From IMG/VR virus record IMGVR_UViG_3300036820_000002, positions 62,001-126,000 of that record: DNA of 64,000 nucleotides; one strand, written 5' to 3'. Within the stretch, counting starts at the first letter, position 1. Each line of letters starts with the position of its first letter. Both the position numbers and the translations under genes were made by a program. Below, in pieces: positions 24,597 through 32,766 of this stretch. The notes under the pieces were generated by a model. It worked only from the letters and a program-made list of their open reading frames with translations, had not been told where the DNA came from and did not search any database. Origin of the DNA: a virus.

Positions 24597-25262
24597 TCAG
24601 CAGCCGTCGTAGGGTCTCCACGGGGAGGTGCCGTCGAGGGCGTACGCCTTTTCGAAGGCGGCATCCTGCTCGGCGGGTGAGTAGTCGCGGGCCGGGCCGG
24701 GGAGGCCGGTGATCGCGGTCCAGGTGGTGTCCAGGAAGCCGTAGAGGCCGCTGGCCGTGGAATACGGATTCTGGGCGTCAGGATTGCCTCCCGACTCGCG
24801 GGAGATGACGCACTGCTGGAATGAGCTCATTCCTTCCGTGGGGATGGCGGCGGTACTGGCCAGGGTGGCCGCAGGGCGGTGCTGCCGTTCCTGCGGCAGC
24901 GGCCCCCGGGCGCAGCGGATGACCAGGACCTCGCCGGGGATGATGATGTTGTCGTTGTTGCCGATGACGCCCCTGTTCGCGTCGTAGAGGCCGGGCCAGT
25001 CGGCGGGGGTGCCGCAGTGGCGCGCGGCCAGCACCGACAGGGTATCCCCCGGGCGGACGGTGACGCTCTCCTGGACGGCACTCGCCACGTCGTAGCTGGC
25101 GGTGAAGCCCGCACGGGGGATGGCGGCAGCGGCGGCTGCGGGGGAATGGGACACGGCGGCAGCTCCTGCTGCCACCGCGCCGGCGGCCACGGTGGTCCTG
25201 GCGGCCCTGATGACTGGTGCTGCCTTGCCGGGACGGCGGTGCCGTCCGATGCGTGACACCAT
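24597..25262 (-). CDS. LysM-transglycosylase cell-wall lysin, Rpf-like
   Basis: 221 residues from the ATG at 25262 (CAGGAG upstream). A basic start and Ala-rich stretch (TTVAAGAVAAGAAAVSHSPA) form a signal peptide or anchor. A LysM follows at about 70-120 (VTVRPGDTLSVLAARHCG, IIIPGEVLVIR). The C-terminal 80 residues are a transglycosylase/resuscitation-factor-like domain (FQQCVISRESGGNPDAQNPY with the catalytic Glu in SRESGG, then ASGLYGFLDTTW). It likely degrades peptidoglycan for release or entry. It is followed by terminase and preceded by a small membrane gene. Confidence 0.85.
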   Translation of the reverse strand: MVSRIGRHRRPGKAAPVIRAARTTVAAGAVAAGAAAVSHSPAAAAAAIPRAGFTASYDVASAVQESVTVRPGDTLSVLAARHCGTPADWPGLYDANRGVIGNNDNIIIPGEVLVIRCARGPLPQERQHRPAATLASTAAIPTEGMSSFQQCVISRESGGNPDAQNPYSTASGLYGFLDTTWTAITGLPGPARDYSPAEQDAAFEKAYALDGTSPWRPYDGC

Positions 25263-25385
25263 ACGGGTGGAGCTCCTGATGGCAGGGTGCCCGCGCAGGC
25301 GGCGTGCGCCTGCTGCATTCCCGGGGTCACGGGGAACGGACGGGCCTGGTATCATGGCCCGTGAGGCATAGGTCCCCTGGGACAA

Positions 25386-25414
25386 GATTTACCCAGAATG
25401 ACAGCTCCCGTCAA
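25386..25414 (-). promoter_or_regulatory. Possible late promoter upstream of lysin
   Basis: TTGACG (25414-25409), a 17-bp spacer, then TAAATC (25391-25386), reading on the minus strand. The -35 is a good match and the -10 moderate. It would drive the lysin-terminase genes. A palindrome GGGCC/GGCCC lies about 35 bases downstream. Confidence 0.4.
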
Positions 25415-25437
25415 ACCTGTCACGCGTTTCCGGGAAT

Positions 25438-25695
25438 TCATCCGGTTCCCAGCGCCTCTTTCAGTGCGATCAGCGCCTCGCTGATGAGGATCAGCTGAGC
25501 CCTGGAGTAGGCCCGGGGCTGGCGTCCCTGCCGGGAGAATGACGACATCCGGATCACTCCCGACGGCTGCAGCCTGGTGATCCTGACCAGCTCGCGGAGG
25601 TCTTTCTCCGGCATGTCCAGCAGCTGCGCGGCGATGTCCAGGGGCAGGTCATCGCCGGTGATGTCGGTGAACTGGTAGCCGGCCCAGCCGGTCAT
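25438..25695 (-). CDS. Small hypothetical protein of the lysis region
   Basis: 85 residues from an ATG that overlaps the upstream stop as ATGA. The sequence MTGWAGYQFTDITGDDLPLD then AAQLLDMPEKDLRELVRITR suggests a helical domain with an HTH-like pattern (DIAAQLLDMPEKDLRELV) and a central segment GVIRMSSFSRQGRQPRAYSR. It could be a small DNA-binding regulator. No family recognised with confidence. Confidence 0.6.
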   Translation of the reverse strand: MTGWAGYQFTDITGDDLPLDIAAQLLDMPEKDLRELVRITRLQPSGVIRMSSFSRQGRQPRAYSRAQLILISEALIALKEALGTG

Positions 25696-25949
25696 CGCCA
25701 CATCCCGAAAATCAGGTGGAAGAACAGCCAGGTGAGCCCGGCCGCGAAGATACTTGCCAGAGTGTAATGCAGCCAGGTCCAGTCGGCGAAGTCGAAGGGG
25801 TTGGCCAGGCTGATCTTCTCGATGCCCCAGAACTGGTCCGAGAGGGTGTTGCGGGCGTTCACCGCGAGCCAGTAGGCTTCCGGGCCGCCGAACCCGAGGA
25901 TGAACCAGGCCAGCCAGTACCAGCCCCAGCCGCTGACACGGGGGCTCAC
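25692..25949 (-). CDS. Trp-rich two-helix membrane protein, holin candidate
   Basis: 85 residues, GTG start overlapping the upstream stop. Two hydrophobic segments (GWGWYWLAWFILGFGGPEAY; WLHYTLASIFAAGLTWLFFH) are joined by a charged loop. Size, topology and position beside the lysin fit a holin, although holins have no reliable signature. It is also coupled by ATGA to the next gene. Confidence 0.6.
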   Translation of the reverse strand: MSPRVSGWGWYWLAWFILGFGGPEAYWLAVNARNTLSDQFWGIEKISLANPFDFADWTWLHYTLASIFAAGLTWLFFHLIFGMWR

Positions 25950-26569
25950 GCTGCGGTGGGGACGCCGGGGATCCCGTCCTGCCAGACCAGCACCCAGCCG
26001 CTGAGGTGGCCGGAGTACTCCATGTGCGCGACCGGCTTGCGGCCCTGGTCATCAGTGCAGTCGCCGATGCACTGGATCAGCCCTTCCAGCGGCCTGATCC
26101 GGAGCGTGTGGCAGCGGCAGAAAGGGCAGACCGGTTCCGGCTGCCCGGGGGTGCGGGGCAGCCGGCGGGGCATCTCGGTGATGTCGAGGGCGATCTTGGC
26201 CCGGCGGGTCCAGGAGGACAGCGACCTCACCGCGATGCGCACAGAATCGTCGCAGACGGCATGAGCGAGCTGGCACAGGTTATTCACCGCTGCGGTGCTG
26301 TTCGCCCCGCTACCGCCCCGGTGGCGCACCGGGAGGCCCGCTTCCCGTTGCATCGAGGCTTCCAGCTGGCGGATCTCGGCGTGGAGATCGAGGACGGCGT
26401 CAGCGGCAGTGGCATTCCACGGCGGCTGGCTGAAGTCGAGCTTGCCTCGCCGGTGCTCGCCACCTGACGGACGGATCCCGATCACCGCTTCGAGGAGGTC
26501 CCCGAACCGGATGACGCCGTCGGCGAGAGTCCTGAGTTCTTCACGGAGCGGGATGCCGTCAGGTTTCAC
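25946..26569 (-). CDS. Actinophage hypothetical protein with zinc knuckle
   Basis: 207 residues. An N-terminal helical region (TLADGVIRFGDLLEAVIG, then WNATAADAVLDLHAEIRQLE) is followed by a C-terminal CPFCRCHTLR and a Cys pair CIGDC, probably one zinc site. This arrangement recurs in actinobacteriophage genomes beside head or lysis genes. No function is known to me. It is the first gene of a four-gene coupled set. Confidence 0.65.
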   Translation of the reverse strand: MKPDGIPLREELRTLADGVIRFGDLLEAVIGIRPSGGEHRRGKLDFSQPPWNATAADAVLDLHAEIRQLEASMQREAGLPVRHRGGSGANSTAAVNNLCQLAHAVCDDSVRIAVRSLSSWTRRAKIALDITEMPRRLPRTPGQPEPVCPFCRCHTLRIRPLEGLIQCIGDCTDDQGRKPVAHMEYSGHLSGWVLVWQDGIPGVPTAA

Positions 26570-26587
26570 CTCATGAGGATAACATTT

Positions 26588-26947
26588 TCATCCCAGGCCG
26601 TCACCGCGCAGGTTCCTCACGATGGCGACAGCCTGGGTATCTTTCCGCTGCTGGTCCGGCGGCAGTTCCCGCCACGGCCGCAGGCACGGGTGCGTCCTGG
26701 GCGTGGCACACGGGTCCTTGACCTCACCCAGGACCCAGCCCAGGGCGGTCATCTCATCCGCCCACACCTCGTGGATGGCCTCGGGACCGTATCCCTGCTC
26801 GATGAGCGCGACCCGGCGGATGACCTGCTGCCGGTGCGCCCCGGAGAGGGTCTCCCAGGGGCCGTCGGGGGCGGGATCGGCGAGTGCGATATTGAGGGCG
26901 CAGTGGGCTGCATGGACGACTTGCGCGGTCTGCTCGGCAGTCAGCAT
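26588..26947 (-). CDS. RyR-domain protein
   Basis: 119 residues, ATG start. Residues about 55-110 show the ryanodine-receptor repeat pattern: IHEVWADEMTALGWVLGEVK, then HPCLRPWRELPPDQQRKD. RyR domains are found in many phages and mobile elements and are thought to bind nucleotide-type ligands or proteins, but their job in phages is unknown. It is divergent from the metallophosphoesterase gene, with only 46 bases between starts. Confidence 0.75.
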   Translation of the reverse strand: MLTAEQTAQVVHAAHCALNIALADPAPDGPWETLSGAHRQQVIRRVALIEQGYGPEAIHEVWADEMTALGWVLGEVKDPCATPRTHPCLRPWRELPPDQQRKDTQAVAIVRNLRGDGLG

Positions 26948-26979
26948 CAGGTTCTCCGTCTCTACGCTTCTGCGGGCAG

Positions 26980-26985
26980 TATATT
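26980..26985 (+). promoter_or_regulatory. -10 element for a probable leaderless transcript
   Basis: TATATT lies eight bases before the ATG of the metallophosphoesterase gene and no ribosome site intervenes. Transcription would start at about the A of the ATG, the arrangement of actinobacterial leaderless mRNAs. Confidence 0.5.
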
Positions 26986-26993
26986 CTCAGTTC

Positions 26994-27908
26994 ATGAACG
27001 ATGCGGACCGGATAGGGATAGCAGGGGACTGGCACGGCCACGCGCAGTGGGCGGTGATCGCCATCCACGCGATGGCGGCGCTGCTGGGGGAGCACCCGCT
27101 GATCCTGCAGCTCGGTGATCTCGGGGTCTACCCCGATGACGGGCGGCGGGAGTGGATGGGGCGGACCTGGACGGAGCAGACCTTCCTGGAGGCGGTCAGC
27201 GAGGCGCTGGAGGCCTGTGACGGGGAGCTCGTGTTCATTGAGGGCAACCATGAGGACCATGAGCTACTGAAGGGGAGGGAGGCGGCCTGGCGTGATGCCT
27301 GCGACGCGTTCATGGACTGCCCGTGCGGCAGCGGTGACTATGACAGCTGCCAGGACTGCACGGCCGTATACTGCACCCGTCACGGGGACGGGCAGCTGCC
27401 CCGGCCGGTGATCATCGCGCCCAGGATCACCTGGCTGCCCCGGGGGTACCGGTGGCAGTGGCATGACCGGACCTGGCTGGCCTGCGGCGGGGCGGTGTCG
27501 GTGGACAAGCTGCTGCGCACCGAGGGCACTGACTGGTTCGCGGGGGAAGAGATCACCGATGAGGAGGAGGCGATGATCATCGCCGGCGGTCATGCCGACG
27601 TGGTGGTCAGCCATGATGCCCCTCGCTGCGTGGGATTGCAGCTGATGAGCCCTCCGCCCAGGATGTGGGAGGCGATGATCCCGGCGGCGGAGGCGCACCG
27701 GGAGAGGATGCAGCGGATCGGGGAGGGAGTGACTCCTTCCTGGTGGTTCCACGGGCATTACCACCAGACCCACTGCACTGGGGTGCGGATCGGGGAGCGG
27801 GGGGGCTGGTGCGAGGTGCGCGGTCTCCACATGAACGGGTGCGACGGGAACTGGGGCATCCTGGATCTTTCCTCGATGACCTGGCTGGAACCGGGGGAGC
27901 CTGCGTGA
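26994..27908 (+). CDS. Calcineurin-like metallophosphoesterase
   Basis: 304 residues. All metal-binding motifs are present: GDWHGH near residue 10 (D-x-H), LGDLGVY at about 40, GNHEDHE at about 83, VSHDAP at about 200 and GHYHQTH at about 255. A Cys-rich insert (CPCGSGDYDSCQDC, then CTRHGDG) at about 103-125 probably binds zinc. It hydrolyses a phosphoester, possibly a nucleic acid end or cyclic nucleotide. It is the first plus-strand gene and is coupled by GTGA to the antirepressor gene. Confidence 0.87.
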   Translation: MNDADRIGIAGDWHGHAQWAVIAIHAMAALLGEHPLILQLGDLGVYPDDGRREWMGRTWTEQTFLEAVSEALEACDGELVFIEGNHEDHELLKGREAAWRDACDAFMDCPCGSGDYDSCQDCTAVYCTRHGDGQLPRPVIIAPRITWLPRGYRWQWHDRTWLACGGAVSVDKLLRTEGTDWFAGEEITDEEEAMIIAGGHADVVVSHDAPRCVGLQLMSPPPRMWEAMIPAAEAHRERMQRIGEGVTPSWWFHGHYHQTHCTGVRIGERGGWCEVRGLHMNGCDGNWGILDLSSMTWLEPGEPA

Positions 27909-28702
27909 CCGGCGTCGTGGAGTGCGGTGAATCCTACGTTTTCCCGGTGACCGGGCAGCCGGTCCGAACCGTCACCATCGACGGCGAGCCGTGGTTCGTG
28001 GGGCGAGATGTCGCCGGAGCGCTCGGGTATACCAATCCGCGCAAAGCCGTGAGGGATCACGTTCCCGCAGGTCACCATAGGGGGAACGAATCGTTCCCCC
28101 TATCTGACCTGGGCTTTCAGGCGCAGACGGTACTGATTGATGAGCCCGGCATGTACCGGCTGATCATGCGCGCCAGCACCGCGCTTGCCGAGCGGTTCCA
28201 GGAGTGGGTGACCGCTGAGGTACTGCCCGCTATCCGCACGACGGGCAACTACAGCGTTCGGTCCGTGCAGCCGCATGTGGCGGACCTCACCACGCCTGAA
28301 GGCGTGATGGTGCTGGCCGGCCTTTACCAGGACGCCGCTCGCCGGCTTGTTGATGCTACCCGGCGAGTGGCGGAGCTGGAGCCGCGAGCGGAGGCCTGGG
28401 ATTCACTGGGAAGCGGTACTGACAGCTGGTCTCTCCGTGATGCTGCCGGCATTCTTAATCAGGACTGGCAGATAGATACCGGCCAGAATAGGCTGCTGGC
28501 CTACCTGAAGGCGCAGGGGATGATTGACCGTAACGATATCCCCTATGCCCGTTACTCACGGTATCTGACGGGATGCCCCAAGGAGTACACCTCCCCTAGC
28601 GGCAAGACGGTGACACGTCGTCAGATCAGGATCACCCATGACGGGCTTGGCTACCTGCGCCGCCGTCTTGCCGGACCTGTGCAGCTGCGGCTGCTGTCCT
28701 AG
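27905..28702 (+). CDS. Phage antirepressor, Bro-N plus KilAC-type
   Basis: 265 residues from a GTG at 27905 overlapping the previous stop. The Bro-N half shows GEPWFVGRDVAGALGYTNPR and a C-terminal ERFQEWVTAEVLPAIRTTG; the second half (SLRDAAGILN, LLAYLKAQGMI, KTVTRRQIRITHDGLGYLRR) is the KilAC/ANT DNA-binding domain. It probably counteracts a repressor or binds operator DNA. It lies 0.5 kb from the palindrome array, which is a plausible, untested target. Its stop shares a CTAG with the opposing membrane gene. Confidence 0.87.
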   Translation: MTGVVECGESYVFPVTGQPVRTVTIDGEPWFVGRDVAGALGYTNPRKAVRDHVPAGHHRGNESFPLSDLGFQAQTVLIDEPGMYRLIMRASTALAERFQEWVTAEVLPAIRTTGNYSVRSVQPHVADLTTPEGVMVLAGLYQDAARRLVDATRRVAELEPRAEAWDSLGSGTDSWSLRDAAGILNQDWQIDTGQNRLLAYLKAQGMIDRNDIPYARYSRYLTGCPKEYTSPSGKTVTRRQIRITHDGLGYLRRRLAGPVQLRLLS

Positions 28703-28881
28703 AACCGGCGGTACCTGTTCCGGCGGTACTGCCGGTTCCGGCGGGCGGTGTCTTCCGCAGATGTCGCGGCCAGGAAGATGAACGCGATGAGCAGGCAGGC
28801 CCCGGCGGGACCCCACTGGCCCATGCAGGCGCTGACGAGGGCACAGAGGAAAAGCAGTGCCGCTACTCCACCTATGAACAT
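28699..28881 (-). CDS. Small two-helix membrane protein
   Basis: 60 residues, ATG with AAAGGA nine bases upstream. Two hydrophobic stretches (GGVAALLFLCALVSACM and GACLLIAFIFLAATSA) are followed by an Arg-rich cytoplasmic tail (RRNRQYRRNRYRRF). It is convergent with the antirepressor gene. Could be a second holin or an exclusion-type membrane protein. Confidence 0.65.
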   Translation of the reverse strand: MFIGGVAALLFLCALVSACMGQWGPAGACLLIAFIFLAATSAEDTARRNRQYRRNRYRRF

Positions 28882-29009
28882 GTTGATATCCTTTCTTTTC
28901 TACGGGTAGTACAACATACCAGGGCAGCGGGATGTTCCCTGATCCCCGGTGATTGACGCCAGTCTAACCCTCTACGCGTGGAAGAGCTTTTTTTCCCTGA
29001 AATATCAAG

Positions 29010-29041
29010 CAGCCCTCTACACACGAGGGCTGTTTTTTTTT
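29010..29041 (+). terminator. Rho-independent terminator
   Basis: CAGCCCTC pairs with GAGGGCTG across TACACAC, followed by nine T residues. It ends plus-strand transcription coming from the antirepressor gene or reads as a boundary before the palindrome array. Confidence 0.85.
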
Positions 29042-29142
29042 AACAAACTGCGGCCATGCTCCTGCTGAAACTCTCCTGCAAGCGGTTGCGCGGTTTCCGC
29101 TGATTTCCTTTTCATATCCGAGGGGGCCTGACGGCATTCCCG

Positions 29143-29197
29143 GTTAACTGCGTTAACTACAGGTGAATCATCCTAACCCCAAGTTAACCGCATTAGC
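29143..29197. repeat. Two outlying copies of the 15-bp palindrome
   Basis: GTTAACTGCGTTAAC (29143-29157) and GTTAACCGCATTAGC (29183-29197) follow the same GTTAR-N5-YTAAC plan as the main array. A third copy, GTTAACGCCGTTAAC, is at 31396-31410, on the far side of the gene-free region. Confidence 0.7.
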
Positions 29198-29200
29198 TGA

Positions 29201-29239
29201 TAATTCGAACAAATGTGCGTAGAGTACATATTCGAATTA
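29201..29239. repeat. Long inverted repeat next to the palindrome array
   Basis: TAATTCGAA (29201-29209) and its exact complement TTCGAATTA (29231-29239) are separated by 21 bases. Each arm contains the palindrome TTCGAA. It sits 13 bases before the first array unit in the most AT-rich part of the window. Confidence 0.7.
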
Positions 29240-29251
29240 TTACAGCACATC

Positions 29252-29422
29252 GTTAGCAAGACTAACCTTATTCGTTAGCAAGGCTAAGAGTAATGGTTAG
29301 TGGTGCTAAGAGTAATGGTTAGTGCTGCTAACCGTTATTGTTAGCGGTGCTAAGGGGAAGTAGTTAGCAGCACTAACCTTATTTGTTAGTTATGCTAACC
29401 ATTATCCGTTAGTATAACTAAC
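29252..29422. repeat. Array of eight 15-bp palindromes, GTTAG-N5-CTAAS
   Basis: Units start at 29252, 29274, 29296, 29318, 29340, 29363, 29385 and 29408, with periods 22, 22, 22, 22, 23, 22 and 23 bp. Arms are nearly invariant (GTTAG left; CTAAC in five, CTAAG in three) while the five central bases vary. Spacing of about two helical turns puts all sites on one face of the DNA. This is the layout of a cooperative protein-binding array: iterons of an origin, a centromere-like site or multiple operators. Confidence 0.85.
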
Positions 29423-30112
29423 CTTTACCCCTGAGCGATGCTCACCGTTGACCGTGACCGCCGGAGGCGCTTGAGCTTCAAGCTCGTCACCCGTCAGTGA
29501 CTGCCCCTGACTGCCCCTGTGCGCCCCGCTGCCGGTCCGGGGTACCCGTCCTACGCCCTTCACCTCCCGAACCCGTCTGCGTGGCTGCCAGCCGCTTGCA
29601 GGGGGTACTGGGGTACTGCCCATCTCCCAGCTACGGCCGGGTTCCGCTCTCACCCGTCGGGCGTTCCTCTATTCGAGAAAACGCCCTCTGACGGTGGTCG
29701 CTCCGCTCCCCGTTTCTCTTTCTCCCCGTAACCTGAAGGTACACCGAGCCTATTGTAGACTCGTTTTTCTGCATTGACACGTAATTGCAGGTCAGCCGGC
29801 GTGTCGCGGTGTTCTGACTACCTACGTCCTCCCCTCCACGTGGTCCGCTTCCCCCACGCACTTGCGTATGGCCCTGAGAGCCTCTGTGGCGGGTCTACAT
29901 AGGGGGGCCAGTGTCATCACATCACCGAACCCCCGGTCGTCATTCTCCCTGCTCAGCAGCGTTGTGCAGGGGCACTCACGCACCACTACCCCGAGGTGGA
30001 GCTCTCCTAGTGACCGGAGTATGTACTCACGGTGATGTCAACCCCCTCTCTTTGTTACATTCCCTGGTGAGCATGTGGTGTTTCCGCAGCTCAAATATGC
30101 TGACAAGCGTAG

Positions 30113-30128
30113 TGTGACCTAGATCACA
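30113..30128. promoter_or_regulatory. CRP-type palindrome TGTGA-N6-TCACA
   Basis: TGTGACCTAGATCACA matches the CRP-family consensus exactly at both half sites. Actinobacterial CRP/GlxR regulators bind this motif. No gene starts close by, so chance occurrence or an unknown transcript must be considered. Confidence 0.45.
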
Positions 30129-31548
30129 GGGAAAGCTTTACAACCTCCTCCCACCTGGTCTTTCTTCTCATCGGTGCTGGTAGTGGACGTGGAGTACCCG
30201 GAGAGCATGTGTTACGTTTCGGGGAGTTTCACAGCACGGTCCGCCGGTTCGGGGGCCGCTTCACTCGCACGACGTAGGTTGGTGGTCCCCCGTCGGGGGC
30301 CGGACGGAAACAGCAGCGACGGCTGACAACTTCATGACGGAAAACCTAGCGGGATGCGTGGATGTGGTCGCATCGTGGTGAGCTAGGGTCACTGATCCCC
30401 CGAGAACTACGGCAACGGTCCCCTGAGAATGGCGGAACCTAGCTCCATAAATGGGTAGCGATCACGGATCTTTGCAAGTGACCCAATACGGCGTAACACG
30501 CGGGAGTAACCCCCGTAACCCTGATGTCATGGGGTTCTTGCAGGTCAAAGTCACTGTTCTGTCCGGTAGCACATGTGCAAATGTGCGCAGTACCGGATTG
30601 CTGGTGACGCACCGATACGTTAGGTAGGGATCACGTGATCCCCGGGACAGGTCGTACCTGTTCCATGCGGACCGTAAACCGGACCGGTAGGTATTCACGC
30701 TGCCGGGAGGTGACTTGTCACCTCGGAACCAATAAGGCCGGACAATCGGGTAGCACAGTCCGTCATATGCCCATTGACATGTCCAGTACGACATGCGGAT
30801 GGGGTTCTCATGAGGTGATGCTGTCTTGGCGGTAGCCAGGCACAACGGAAGGGCCGCAGCTATGCCCTTGATTCTCCCTTGTGCCTCGGCGTGAACAGAC
30901 GGAGCGGTAGGTCCCGCTCCCCCGGTAAAGCACCAGGCAGTGATACAACCACCCGACATCACACGCAGCGGGCAGGACAGTTGACAGATGCCCTGTGCCG
31001 CGTGCAACCACTCCAAGGCAGTCCGCTTACGGGACACGCCGCACGACGGAGTGGCGTTACCCGTCGCCCTGGTCAGCAGAGATTCAGGTCCCATTGTCCT
31101 TACCCGATGGGCCGGTAAAGAGTGAACATTACTCTTCCGGTTACCACTTATGACATTGCGGCTTCTTCGCTGACCAGGGACCTTCGACGGCAGTTTTCAG
31201 AGTCGCCTTACGTTCATGGTGGCTCACGGCGGCTAAGCGTTCACGCTCCCCTTCCGCATGCCGGCAGCCTTCAGTGGCTAGCGGGTGCATGCTTGCGGGC
31301 GGCTCACTGAATGCGGATTCACCGTGAGCGGCTATGTCGGCAGGGAGACTTACCGACAGCACATACACCAGCCAGCGATCATTTACGGGTCGTTGGTTAA
31401 CGCCGTTAACCGCATCCAACGACGCAGATACCACGCGGGAACGTGGTTTGGCTCACTCCTTGAACAGGTCATGACACCCTTTACGGGTGACAGGGAATGC
31501 CTGCCCGGACAGTCCAGAGTATCCACGCGGTTACGGAAAGTCACTCAG

Positions 31549-31740
31549 ATGAGAAAGGTCATCGTGCCAATTTCTTCTTCGCCGAGAGCCCGGCGTGTCG
31601 CGGTGCTGGTCATCATCACCCTGGTGATGGTAACGGGCATCGCTATCGGTCACGTCACTACGTCGCGCACCGTCACGATCGTGTGCACCCAGACCGTTTC
31701 TCACGGTCAGAGCTACCTGAATAACTGTTTTTACCGGTAA
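31549..31740 (+). CDS. Small single-pass membrane protein
   Basis: 63 residues from the ATG at 31549 (GGAAAG ten bases upstream). A basic N-terminus (SSSPRARR) precedes one hydrophobic segment (VAVLVIITLVMVTGIAIGHV), then a short periplasmic/extracellular tail with two Cys. The frame is open further upstream without coding character. It is the first gene of the long plus-strand accessory block. Confidence 0.6.
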   Translation: MRKVIVPISSSPRARRVAVLVIITLVMVTGIAIGHVTTSRTVTIVCTQTVSHGQSYLNNCFYR

Positions 31741-31760
31741 GACCACGGAAAGGAACGTGA

Positions 31761-31991
31761 ATGGTCTACCTGTTCCTGCACCGCACGGAAAGCGGCGGTA
31801 TCTGGATGCCCCGGCGTGTTGCATGGTTCATCATGCGGCACGTCCAAGGACTGGATTACATTCCTCGCACGTGCCTCGCGTACTATTCCATCGCCGATTC
31901 CCACGACGGTGCGTGCTGCTACGCGTCGTACAAGCGCGGCGACGGCACCACCATGTCAGGTCGTCAGTGGTTCCGGGGGGCCCGTGACTAA
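31761..31991 (+). CDS. Hypothetical protein
   Basis: 76 residues, ATG preceded by GGAAAGGAACGTGA. It has an aromatic-rich start (MVYLFLHRTESGGIWMPRRV) and CLAYYSIADSHDGACCYASY. No family recognised. It overlaps the next gene start by eight bases. Confidence 0.65.
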   Translation: MVYLFLHRTESGGIWMPRRVAWFIMRHVQGLDYIPRTCLAYYSIADSHDGACCYASYKRGDGTTMSGRQWFRGARD

Positions 31992-32172
31992 CCTTCAGCG
32001 CTACTCCTCGCGGGAACTACGCGCCGTGTATTACGGCGGCAACGGCTACATCGTCCGCCGTGACACCTACCCCCGCCACCGACGTCAGGTCGTCTCGGTG
32101 TCCGTAGGCGTCCGGCAGGGACTTGCCGCCCCGTCCGGATTCACCGTCTTTACCTACCGGCGGCCGGCATGA
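31984..32172 (+). CDS. Hypothetical small basic protein
   Basis: 62 residues from a GTG inside the end of the previous gene; starts TNLQRYSSRELRAVYYGGNG and is strongly basic. Coupled to the next gene by an ATGA overlap. Family unknown. Confidence 0.6.
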   Translation: MTNLQRYSSRELRAVYYGGNGYIVRRDTYPRHRRQVVSVSVGVRQGLAAPSGFTVFTYRRPA

Positions 32173-32396
32173 ACGACGCCACCGACGTCATCCTAGAGCA
32201 GGCTAGTTACCGCAACGCGGTGAACAACAGCCGCGACGGTGCTGTTACCGAGATACCCGCATGGGTGGTGATGGTCCCCGGCAGTTTTTCCGGCATTGTC
32301 TATGACCCGTCGGTGCTGCTGGACAAGCTGAGTACCCCCGGCGCCACGGCCACGCGGGTCAGGCGCTACCGGCCCGTTAACCGGAAGACGATATGA
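32169..32396 (+). CDS. Hypothetical protein
   Basis: 75 residues, ATG overlapping the previous stop and its own stop overlapping the next start, so it lies in a fully coupled run. Sequence is unremarkable (VTEIPAWVVMVPGSFSGIVY). Family unknown. Confidence 0.62.
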   Translation: MNDATDVILEQASYRNAVNNSRDGAVTEIPAWVVMVPGSFSGIVYDPSVLLDKLSTPGATATRVRRYRPVNRKTI

Positions 32397-32641
32397 CGTA
32401 TGTCAAGATCGGTGATCATAAGTGCACCGACGAAACTGTTAGCCGTGCACTAGATCATCACCAGGACACGCGGCTTATACGCGGCTGGGTATGCATCGAC
32501 GGCGTGCGGATTATCACGCTGGCCGGCGGCGAGGTGCTGCGCTTGCACACCTTGCGCGACGCCGCGTTGCTTGTTCACGGACTTGGCAGCGCGGACCATG
32601 CAATCAGGTCTGGTAAGGCGAATATCACGTCGGGAAAGTGA
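32393..32641 (+). CDS. Hypothetical protein
   Basis: 82 residues, ATGA overlap with the previous gene. Starts MTYVKIGDHKCTDETVSRAL and contains a compact beta region RGWVCIDGVRIITLAGGEVL. Family unknown; coupling supports that it is expressed. Confidence 0.62.
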   Translation: MTYVKIGDHKCTDETVSRALDHHQDTRLIRGWVCIDGVRIITLAGGEVLRLHTLRDAALLVHGLGSADHAIRSGKANITSGK

Positions 32642-32766
32642 GGAGATCATTGGACCGAGACGGACCGACGCCGCTCGCTGAGCTTCTGGAGCTAGCCTGC
32701 CCCATGGAACTTCTTGAGGCTGGCGTCATCACGTGCGGCGAATTCGCCGCGATTACCTGCCGTTAA
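32638..32766 (+). CDS. Hypothetical 38-42 residue protein
   Basis: Two starts are possible: a GTG at 32638 overlapping the previous stop, or a TTG at 32650 five bases after AGGAG. The product reads LDRDGPTPLAELLELACPME then LLEAGVITCGEFAAITCR. It is acidic and Leu/Glu-rich, with two Cys near its end. Confidence 0.5.
   Translation: MRRSLDRDGPTPLAELLELACPMELLEAGVITCGEFAAITCR

Larger units (their letters stand above)
28882..31548. other. 2.6-kb region without convincing genes
   Basis: Open frames here are short or lack codon bias and ribosome sites. The region is less GC-rich than its surroundings, markedly so at 29,100-29,430. It contains a plus-strand terminator, the palindrome array and its outliers, a long inverted repeat, a CRP-type palindrome, a 16-bp perfect palindrome (30627-30642) and several hairpins (30707-30724; about 30770-30804; 30901-30920). 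No tRNA-like cloverleaf was found. Candidate roles are replication origin, partition site, regulatory hub or structured RNA. Confidence 0.65.

Noticed and set aside
29774-29779. TTGACA as a promoter -35
   Set aside because: No acceptable -10 hexamer at 16-18 bp; the same holds for TTGACA at 30775 and 30980.
30462-31094. 210-codon minus-strand open frame in the gene-free region
   Set aside because: No ribosome site, no codon periodicity or domain pattern, and it crosses several palindromes and hairpins.
31122-31434. Overlapping 62-codon plus and 97-codon minus frames before the first accessory gene
   Set aside because: Neither has a clear ribosome site or protein-like composition; they cross one of the palindrome outliers.
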